DNA from: an uncultured Lentibacter sp.
GTDB lineage: Bacteria > Pseudomonadota > Alphaproteobacteria > Rhodobacterales > Rhodobacteraceae
Assembly (NCBI RefSeq): GCF_937123735.1
Contig: NZ_CAKZKL010000028.1
Coordinates: forward strand, 310,001 to 374,000
Direction: 5' to 3'
DNA length: 64,000 nt
Shown here: one piece after another, positions 55,059-61,638 of the stretch
Layout of the letters: every line of letters starts with the position of its first letter
Position numbering within the stretch: position 1 is the first letter of the stretch
Translations under genes and position numbers: made by a program
The notes under the pieces: generated by a model
What the model was told of the DNA's origin: nothing
The model's database searches: none
The model's input: the letters and a program-made list of their open reading frames with translations, nothing else

Positions 55059-56561
55059 TTAGAACGGATCGCCGCCTGCGGGGTTTTGCCAGGGCTTTAC
55101 GAGGTTGCCAAAGCGGGTGAACTGGGCCTCAAAGCTCAGCTCGACCGTGCCGATCGGGCCGTGACGCTGTTTGCCGATGATGACCTCGGCCTTGCCGTGT
55201 AGGCGGGACATGTGCTCTTGCCATTCGGCCATTTTGTCCAGCTCGTGGTCGGAGGGCTTTTCGCGCTCGACATAGTATTCTTCGCGAAAGACGAACATGA
55301 CCACGTCGGCGTCTTGCTCGATGGAGCCGGATTCGCGCAGATCGGACAGCTGCGGGCGTTTGTCTTCGCGGCTCTCGACCTGACGGGAGAGCTGGGAGAG
55401 GGCGATCACCGGGATTTGCAGTTCTTTGGCGATGGCTTTGAGGCCCATGGAGATTTCGCCGATTTCCTGCACACGGTTGTCGGAGGTGCCGCGCACCAGC
55501 TGGAGGTAGTCGATGATCAAGAGATCAAGCCCGTGGGTGCGCTTGAGGCGGCGCGCGCGCGCCGCGAGCTGGGCGATGGGGATGGCGGCGGTGTCATCGA
55601 TAAAGAGCGGGCAGGCCTCAAGCTCTTTGGCGGCATCCACAAAGCGGCGGAATTCGCTTTCATCCATATCGCCCTGGCGGATCTTGTGGCTGGAAATTTC
55701 GGAGGCTTCCGCGAGGATACGGCCGGCGAGCTGTTCGGCGCTCATCTCAAGGCTAAAAAAGCCCACGACGCCGCCATCGACCGCGCCTTCGGAGCCATCG
55801 GCGAGCTTGCCGCGCTTATAGGCTTTGGCGACATTGAAGGCGATGTTGGTGGCGAGCGAGGTTTTGCCCATGGAGGGGCGGCCGGCGAGGATGAGCAGGT
55901 CGGATTTGTGCAAGCCGCCCAGCATCTTGTCCATGTCGATGAGATCGGTGGCGATGCCGGCGAGCCCGCCTTCGCGCTGATAGGCGGCGTTGGCGACATT
56001 AACAGCGTCTGTTACGGCCTTGAGAAAGCTTTGAAAACCGCTTTCGGACTGGCCCGCTTCGGCAAGCTGGTAGAGCTTCTGCTCGGCCTCGACGATTTGT
56101 TCTTTGGGCTCGCTCTCGACATCGACCCGCGCGGCCTTGGCGCTGATTTCCTGCCCCAGGGCGATGAGATCACGGCGGATGGCGAGATCGTAGATCAGCT
56201 GGGCATAGTCGCGCACGGCGAAGGCGGAAATGGCCGCACCGGCCAGGCGGGCGAGATAGGCGGGGCCACCGAGCTCTTTGAGGCCCTCGTCATCCTCAAA
56301 GAAGGCCTTGAGGGTGACAGGCGAGGCGAGGTTGTTTTTGGCGATGCGCGCGGCGGCGGTCTCAAAGATGCGTGCGTGCACCGGATCGTAGAAATGCTTG
56401 GGATTGATGATGCTGGCGATCTTGTCGTAGACATCATTGTTGGTGAGCAGCGCGCCGAGGAGCTGTTGCTCGGCCTCGATGGAATGGGGCATCGTATCGG
56501 CGGCGGCGACTTCGGCGGGGAGTGTTTGGCCTGTGGCGTTGAATGCTGCGATGTCGTTCAT
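55059..56561 (-). CDS. dnaB: Replicative DNA helicase
   Basis: 500 residues. N-terminal DnaB domain (27-130, S-I-E-A-E-Q-Q-L-L-G-A-L-L) and C-terminal RecA-like helicase with Walker A G-R-P-S-M-G-K-T-S near 228 and D-Y-L-Q-L near 345. No intein is present, although dnaB is a common intein site. Two DnaA-box-like motifs lie 77-109 bp upstream. Confidence 0.97.
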   Translation of the reverse strand: MNDIAAFNATGQTLPAEVAAADTMPHSIEAEQQLLGALLTNNDVYDKIASIINPKHFYDPVHARIFETAAARIAKNNLASPVTLKAFFEDDEGLKELGGPAYLARLAGAAISAFAVRDYAQLIYDLAIRRDLIALGQEISAKAARVDVESEPKEQIVEAEQKLYQLAEAGQSESGFQSFLKAVTDAVNVANAAYQREGGLAGIATDLIDMDKMLGGLHKSDLLILAGRPSMGKTSLATNIAFNVAKAYKRGKLADGSEGAVDGGVVGFFSLEMSAEQLAGRILAEASEISSHKIRQGDMDESEFRRFVDAAKELEACPLFIDDTAAIPIAQLAARARRLKRTHGLDLLIIDYLQLVRGTSDNRVQEIGEISMGLKAIAKELQIPVIALSQLSRQVESREDKRPQLSDLRESGSIEQDADVVMFVFREEYYVEREKPSDHELDKMAEWQEHMSRLHGKAEVIIGKQRHGPIGTVELSFEAQFTRFGNLVKPWQNPAGGDPF

Positions 56562-56850
56562 GCCGGTTCACTCCTCTGTTTGCCTGCTGTGACTGTCTTC
56601 TAGGGGAGATGCGGGGGAAACGCACTCGGGAAATATCTGTGGAGAAAGGCCGGGATAACCCTGTGGATACCCCGCCGCCTTTAGAGGCTCTCCCTGATCG
56701 TGTAGCACGGGCGGGGCAAACGACAATATATGGTATAAGTGGCTGATTCTGGCGGCGCCGGGGGGCTGGGGGCTGTGAGTAAGTTTATGGCAGGCGCGCA
56801 GATTATCTTTTGATCTGGCTGGGTTAGAAGCCCCAGGGCTGGTTTCATGA
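56562..56850. other. Intergenic stretch between dnaB and the tandem repeats
   Basis: About 290 bp with no supported gene. Holds the two DnaA-box-like motifs and a purine-rich stretch. No promoter stands out. Confidence 0.5.
56638..56670 (-). promoter_or_regulatory. Two DnaA-box-like motifs upstream of dnaB
   Basis: TGTGGAGAA (56638-56646) and TGTGGATAC (56662-56670) each match the DnaA box TGTGGATAA at 8 of 9 positions, 24 bp apart and in the same orientation. Confidence 0.4.
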
Positions 56851-56970
56851 GGATGGGTTTAAAGGTGCGCAGTGAATGCGCACCCTACGGGGGATGGGTA
56901 TGAAGGTGCGCGGTGACTGCGCAGCCTACGGGAATGGGTATAAAGGTGCGCGGTGACTGCGCAGCCTAGG
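56851..56970. repeat. Three tandem ~40-bp units of the GGTGCGCA repeat
   Basis: Each unit starts GGATGGGT or GGAATGGGTA and contains an imperfect palindrome (GGTGCGCA..TGCGCACC in unit 1; GGTGCGC..GCGCAGCC in units 2 and 3), ending CCTACGG. Units begin at 56851, 56892 and 56931. The third contains the pyrE stop codon. Confidence 0.85.
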
Positions 56971-57643
56971 CTTTGTGGGCGTCTTGCCAGGCGCGCGGGT
57001 CTTTGAGGAAGCGCTCGACTTCGGCGAGGGTTTCGGCGGAAAAGGCCGCTTGGGCGCGGGCCTCGGCCAGCACATCCCACCAGGTGCAGAGGTGGTGCAG
57101 GGTGACGCCGTGATCGCCCAGGGTTTGGGCCGTTTCCGGGAAGATGTCGTAATAAAAGATCACGGCCGTGTGCGCGCAGCTGGCGCCGGTGTCGCGGATG
57201 GCATCGACAAAGGAGAGCTTGGAGCCGCCATCTGTTGTGAGGTCTTCCACCAAGAGGACGCGCTCGCCCTCGCTCATCGCGCCTTCGATGCGGGCGTTTT
57301 TGCCGTAGCCTTTGGGCTTTTTGCGCACGTAGGTCATGGGCAGGGCCATGCGCTCGGCCACAAGTGCCGCAAAGGGGATGCCTGCGGTTTCGCCGCCGGC
57401 GATGTTGTCAAAGGCTTCAAAGCCTGCGTTGCGCATGACGGTGACGGTGAGAAAATCCATCAGCGTGCTGCGGATGCGCGGGTAGGAAATGAGCTTGCGG
57501 CAGTCGATGTAGCTGGGCGAGGGCAGGCCGGAGGCGAGCGTGTAGGGCGTCTCAGTGTTGAAGTTGACCGCGCCGATTTCGAGCAGCATGCGGGCTGTGA
57601 GACGGGCCATTTCCTGGGATGTGGGGAAGCTTGTCGGGATCAT
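56966..57643 (-). CDS. pyrE: Orotate phosphoribosyltransferase
   Basis: 225 residues; makes OMP from orotate and PRPP in pyrimidine synthesis. PRPP loop [13 protein letters not shown] near 112-124; K-P-K-G-Y-G-K catalytic lysines near 88-94; [11 protein letters not shown] near the N-terminus. Start ATG at 57643. The TAG stop lies in a repeat unit. Follows pyrC on the same strand with a repeat in the 70-bp gap. Confidence 0.95.
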   Translation of the reverse strand: MIPTSFPTSQEMARLTARMLLEIGAVNFNTETPYTLASGLPSPSYIDCRKLISYPRIRSTLMDFLTVTVMRNAGFEAFDNIAGGETAGIPFAALVAERMALPMTYVRKKPKGYGKNARIEGAMSEGERVLLVEDLTTDGGSKLSFVDAIRDTGASCAHTAVIFYYDIFPETAQTLGDHGVTLHHLCTWWDVLAEARAQAAFSAETLAEVERFLKDPRAWQDAHKA

Positions 57644-57663
57644 GATCGGGCCTTTGGATTTGT

Positions 57664-57710
57664 GGAGGGGGCAGGAGCCTCCGGCGGGGATATTTAGGGC
57701 AAAAAGAAAG
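57664..57710 (+). repeat. Intergenic modular repeat (copy i)
   Basis: GGAGG..CCTCC hairpin (57664-57682), then GGCGGGGATATTTAGGG and CAAAAAGAAAG, 4 bp from the pyrC stop. Same subtype as copy a. Confidence 0.75.
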
Positions 57711-57713
57711 CGC

Positions 57714-58751
57714 TCAGGAGACGTGCCAGTGCAAGGGCGTGCCCGGGTCAAACAGGGTGACGCTGTGCGCGCCTGCGGCGAGCGACTTGGGATAGCTCAG
57801 CGCCGCGCCTTTGGTGAGGGTGAGTGTTTCGCTGTTGACCGGCAGGCCGTAGAAGGCGGGGCCGTGAAGCGAGGTGAAGCCTTCGAGCTTGTTCAGGGCG
57901 TTTTCTTCCTCAAACACATGCGCGAGGCAGGAGAGCGCGATGGGCGCAGTGAAGCAGCCCGCCGCACAGCACTCGGCCTCTTTGGCATGGGTCGGGTGGG
58001 GGGCGCTGTCGGTTCCCAGAAAGAAGCGCGCATCGCCCGAGGTGGCGGCGGCGCGCAGCGCGTCGCGGTGTTCGCGGCGCTTGAGGATGGGCAGGCAGTA
58101 GTAATGCGGGCGCATCCCGCCCACGAGCATATCGTTGCGCTCCAGCATGAGGTGCTGCACGGTGATCGTGGCGGCGAGGCGCGCGGGGTTGGCTTTGACA
58201 TACTCCACGCCATCGCGGGTGGTGATATGCTCCATGATGACTTTGAGCTCGGGCACTTGCCGGCGGATCGGATCGAGGATGCGGTCGATGAAGACGGCTT
58301 CGCGGTCAAAGATGTCGATTGCGCGGTCTGTCACTTCGCCGTGCACGCAGAGCGGGCAACCGATTTCGGCCATGCGCTCCAGCACCGGGCGGACCTTGTC
58401 AAAATTCTGCACGCCGGAGGCGGAGTTGGTGGTTGCGCCGGCCGGGTAGAGCTTGACGGCGGTGATGAGCCCGGCCGCATGGGCGGCGGCGAGATCATCG
58501 GGGTCTGTCTCTTCGGTGAGATAGAGGGTCATCAGCGGGGTGAACTCTGCGCCCTCGGGCAGCGCGGCCAGGATGCGGCTGCGGTAGGCCGCTGCATCGG
58601 CGCTGGTGATCACCGGGGGCACGAGATTGGGCATCACGATGGCGCGGGCGAAGTGGCGCGTGGTTTCGGGCAGAACGGCGGCCAGCATGGCGCCGTCGCG
58701 CAGGTGCAGGTGCCAGTCATCGGGGCGGGCGAGGGTGAGCGTAAGGGTCAT
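57714..58751 (-). CDS. pyrC: Dihydroorotase
   Basis: 345 residues; closes carbamoyl aspartate to dihydroorotate. Zinc site D-W-H-L-H-L-R-D-G near 12-20, the carbamylated lysine region V-K-L-Y-P-A-G near 101-107, and G-T-D-S-A-P-H near 250. The class II (E. coli-like) pattern fits. ATG at 58751 is at the family start. Forms a pyrC-pyrE pair. Confidence 0.95.
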   Translation of the reverse strand: MTLTLTLARPDDWHLHLRDGAMLAAVLPETTRHFARAIVMPNLVPPVITSADAAAYRSRILAALPEGAEFTPLMTLYLTEETDPDDLAAAHAAGLITAVKLYPAGATTNSASGVQNFDKVRPVLERMAEIGCPLCVHGEVTDRAIDIFDREAVFIDRILDPIRRQVPELKVIMEHITTRDGVEYVKANPARLAATITVQHLMLERNDMLVGGMRPHYYCLPILKRREHRDALRAAATSGDARFFLGTDSAPHPTHAKEAECCAAGCFTAPIALSCLAHVFEEENALNKLEGFTSLHGPAFYGLPVNSETLTLTKGAALSYPKSLAAGAHSVTLFDPGTPLHWHVS

Positions 58752-58832
58752 GGCCGAGCGCTTACACAAAATGCCGGGCGAGGGCCAGTTGTTTTAGCGC
58801 CCTCGGGGCGCGCAGGCAGGGCTTTTGCGCGC

Positions 58833-59783
58833 TCAGGCGTCGGCTTGGGGCTCTTTGTCCAGTTGGGCTTGCAGACCCTTGAGGCGGCGCTCAAAGGCTG
58901 GCACCCCATCAAGGCGGCGGGTGACATTGCGGCAGAGCCGGTAGGCCAGCCGGCTGCGGCCCTTGTCATCCACATGGCGCAAGAGGTTGCGCAGATAGGC
59001 CCGGTCATCGCGGCGCGCGCGGGCCAGTTTGGCAAAGACCGCCGCCGTGAGGCGGCCGGTGCCCGCCAGCGCGATCAGCCGGGAGAGAATTTTCATGTTG
59101 CGCAGCGAAAAATGCAGCATGGCACCGCCATGGCGCAGGCGCAGTTTTGTGACATTGGGCCGGGTGAAGAGCGCGGCGTGCATGGCGTCTTCGACCTCTT
59201 CTGGGTCATAGAGCACAAAGGCCTCGGCGGCGGCGTCGATCATATCGGGCGCATAGCCGTAGCGGCTGGTGAAATCCTGCCGGCGCTGGTGTAAAAAGCG
59301 GCTGTCCCATTCGGTGATGCGCGCATCCAGCGTGGCTTGTGGCTGGATCGCAAGCACCCGCGCGCCCGGCGCGGCAATGGAGTAGGCGGCCGCAGCATAG
59401 CCACAGGGGCCGGCCCCGTAAAAGACCACCCGCTCAAAGCCCTCAAAAAAGCCGTCATCAATGAGATTGTCAAAATAGGCAAAGATTTCGCGGTTGCGAA
59501 ACCAGCTCTGCCCGTCAGAGAGGATACACAGGGTCGACCAGCCCAAAATCTGGCTGATTTCCCAGCCCAGGGGCTGGGACGTGGCCGAGAGGCGCTGGAT
59601 GTCGTCATAGCTTTCAAAGCTTACCAACAGCGTGTCGCCCCCGGCGATATAGGAGGCAAGATGGGCTTTGCCCAGCGGCTGGACATGGCCGTTGTCCTCG
59701 GAGCGGGCCGCGAGCGCGAGCAGCCAGTCACGTTTGGACAGCCCAGTGAGCGAGCCTTCAAGGGGGTTTGCCTGATCCTGCAT
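58833..59783 (-). CDS. Alpha/beta-hydrolase-like protein of unknown function
   Basis: 316 residues. L-L-V-S-F-E-S near 53 and F-Y-G-A-G-P-C-G-Y-A-A-A-A near 120 look like an alpha/beta hydrolase core, but the nucleophile position has no serine (G-A-G-P-C-G). G-A-R-V-L-A-I-Q-P-Q-A-T-L-D follows in the family pattern. The C-terminal 100 residues are helical and basic. Relatives are sometimes called phosphoadenosine phosphosulfate reductase, but I see no PAPS reductase motif. It lies after the glycosyltransferase genes (100-bp gap), so a link to surface glycans is possible. Confidence 0.65.
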   Translation of the reverse strand: MQDQANPLEGSLTGLSKRDWLLALAARSEDNGHVQPLGKAHLASYIAGGDTLLVSFESYDDIQRLSATSQPLGWEISQILGWSTLCILSDGQSWFRNREIFAYFDNLIDDGFFEGFERVVFYGAGPCGYAAAAYSIAAPGARVLAIQPQATLDARITEWDSRFLHQRRQDFTSRYGYAPDMIDAAAEAFVLYDPEEVEDAMHAALFTRPNVTKLRLRHGGAMLHFSLRNMKILSRLIALAGTGRLTAAVFAKLARARRDDRAYLRNLLRHVDDKGRSRLAYRLCRNVTRRLDGVPAFERRLKGLQAQLDKEPQADA

Positions 59784-59883
59784 ATCTCAATACCTAACGC
59801 ACATGTTTTTCGCTCGTGTTTTGCGTGCTTTGAGAGAAACCTAGCGGGGGATTGGGGCGAAATTACGGAAGTTAGGTGCAATT

Positions 59884-60939
59884 TTAGGGCGTTTGTTGCG
59901 GCGCGGCGCGGCTGGCGCGCGCGGCGCTGATGAGCTCTTGGGCCAGTGCCGGGGGCAGGCAGCGCGAGGGGGGCGTTTGCAACAGCCGCCCCAGCAGGGC
60001 GCGCGGGGCTTCCTCGGCGAGCAGGGCCTCGATCCGCGCGCGCCGCCAGATCACGCCGGCGGCGTGCTGCCGGGCCAGCTCGGGATCGCGGTGCAGGGCG
60101 GCCAGCTCGGCCTCAAAGGGCGCTTTGAGGGCGTGGATGCTGGTGTCGATGGCGCTGCAATGGTTGCGCTCGACCCAGTAGTCCAGCCCGAGGCGCTCTG
60201 TGCTGTGGACGGCGCGGCCGCGGTCGGCTTTGACGAGAAAGCCCTCCATGCTGCCCAGCGCATAGTGGTTGAGCTGCACCAGCGCATAGTTGTTGCGGCC
60301 ATAATCCGAGAAGATGCGCCCGCGCGTGAAGGCCGCGCCCAGCGCGCGGCCCGACCCGTCATACCAGCGCGCCATGGGCAGTTTGCCCGGGTCAGGCTGG
60401 CGGGGGCGGTGGACGCCGATTTTGCCGTAGGTTCCATCGTTTTTGTAGAGGGTCTTGAACATTGCGGCGCGCCAGGGCCAGAGCATTTCGGCGGGGGCGG
60501 CGCGGGTGAACTGGCGGGTGACGGGCGCATCGCGGTAGCGCAACACATCTGCGTTGCCAAACAGGCGCCATGTGAGGGTGATGGCGGTGGCCTCGGGCAG
60601 CGCCGCAAAGAGCGCGGTGAGCGTGTGATCGCCAACATGGATGTTGACGAATTCGTCGATATCCAGCGCGAGAATCCAGTCGGCCTTTTGCGCAAGCGGA
60701 TGTTTGGAGGCCCGCTTGAGCGCGGTGAACTGGATGCCCGCCTTGTCATAGGGGCCCTCGTTTTTCACATGTGTCAGCAGGCCAAGCGCCTCAAGGCGGG
60801 TGAGCATTGCCTCGGTTCCGTCTTCGCAATCGTTTGTGAGAACGAGGAAATCCGTGAAGCCCACCGCACGGTGATGGGCGAGCCACTCCAACAGAAAGGA
60901 GGCCTCGTTGCGCAGGGTGAGCACCGCCAGCACTCTCAT
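59884..60939 (-). CDS. Glycosyltransferase family 2 protein
   Basis: 351 residues, GT-A fold. N-terminal L-T-L-R-N-E-A-S-F-L-L-E-W-L-A-H-H-R near 6-23, V-L-T-N-D-C-E-D-G-T, then the metal-binding D-I-D-E-F-V-N near 91-97. Closely parallels the C-terminal half of the large protein at 61639. The ATG at 60939 overlaps the upstream methyltransferase stop as ATGA, which fixes the start. Acceptor unknown. Confidence 0.85.
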   Translation of the reverse strand: MRVLAVLTLRNEASFLLEWLAHHRAVGFTDFLVLTNDCEDGTEAMLTRLEALGLLTHVKNEGPYDKAGIQFTALKRASKHPLAQKADWILALDIDEFVNIHVGDHTLTALFAALPEATAITLTWRLFGNADVLRYRDAPVTRQFTRAAPAEMLWPWRAAMFKTLYKNDGTYGKIGVHRPRQPDPGKLPMARWYDGSGRALGAAFTRGRIFSDYGRNNYALVQLNHYALGSMEGFLVKADRGRAVHSTERLGLDYWVERNHCSAIDTSIHALKAPFEAELAALHRDPELARQHAAGVIWRRARIEALLAEEAPRALLGRLLQTPPSRCLPPALAQELISAARASRAAPQQTP

Positions 60940-61637
60940 TTGAGGGCCCAGTCTTTGCGAAAGCACACCACTTTCTGATCGGACCAGCGCGGGAAATAGC
61001 TCAGGCCGGCAGCGTGCATGGCGTCAAACACCGCGCGCACGCCGGAAGCGCCGATCCATTGCGGGTGCAGCTCGATGATGGCGGCGCGCAGGCCGGTGTA
61101 CTTCAGATGCGGCAAAAGCGCGGCCTCGGCCCTCTCGATGTCGCAGATGAAGACATCGGGTTTGAGCGCGTTGAAGGTGGCGTTGAGGCCGCGCACCTCG
61201 ATTGTCTCCACGCTGCGCACGGGCTTGCCGGGCACCTCCTCAAGCAGCGAGGAGGCCAGAAAATCCTCGCGCACAAAAAAGCGTTGTGGCTTGCCTTTGC
61301 GCGGTGCGAGCAGGGCGTTGTGCGCGGTGATGGTGTCAATGCCGTTGAGCGCGTGGAGCTGGCGTTGGAAGGCAATGAGATGTGGGTTGGCCTCAAAGCT
61401 GTGAATGGCTTTGGGCGCCCGTTTGAGCGCCAGAACGCTGGCGACATAGCCCAGCCCGCCGCCCAGCTCCAAGACCGTATCCCCCGCTGTGACACAGCGC
61501 AGCGCGGCGTTGATTTCTTTGGCTTCATAGCGGTTGCGGCGCAGGGCGCGTTTGAGCTTTTGCGCGATGATGGCGCGATCAAAGGGAATTTTGACGCCGC
61601 GGGCCTGAAAGCTGGCCGCGGCTGCGGGACTGTCCAT
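60936..61637 (-). CDS. FkbM-family SAM-dependent methyltransferase
   Basis: 233 residues. SAM site V-L-E-L-G-G-G-L-G-Y-V-A near 56-67, with F-E-A-N-P-H near 82; the C-terminal W-S-D-Q-K-V-V-C-F is typical of FkbM. Such enzymes O-methylate sugars, often in exopolysaccharide or protein glycans. The ATG at 61637 starts 1 bp after the stop of the glycosyltransferase gene upstream and overlaps the next gene, a tightly packed operon. Confidence 0.85.
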   Translation of the reverse strand: MDSPAAAASFQARGVKIPFDRAIIAQKLKRALRRNRYEAKEINAALRCVTAGDTVLELGGGLGYVASVLALKRAPKAIHSFEANPHLIAFQRQLHALNGIDTITAHNALLAPRKGKPQRFFVREDFLASSLLEEVPGKPVRSVETIEVRGLNATFNALKPDVFICDIERAEAALLPHLKYTGLRAAIIELHPQWIGASGVRAVFDAMHAAGLSYFPRWSDQKVVCFRKDWALK

Positions 61638-61638
61638 G

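Noticed and set aside
55212..56603. 463-residue plus-strand open frame opposite dnaB
   Set aside because: Antisense shadow of dnaB, which is intact.
56851..56970. Possible CRISPR array
   Set aside because: Only three units, the spacers are not unique sequences, and each unit is a variant of a dispersed palindrome; no cas genes.
57555..59294. 579-residue plus-strand open frame opposite pyrC and neighbours
   Set aside because: Crosses three real genes on the other strand and has no domain pattern.
58833..59783. Phosphoadenosine phosphosulfate reductase annotation
   Set aside because: No PP-loop or reductase cysteine motif is visible.
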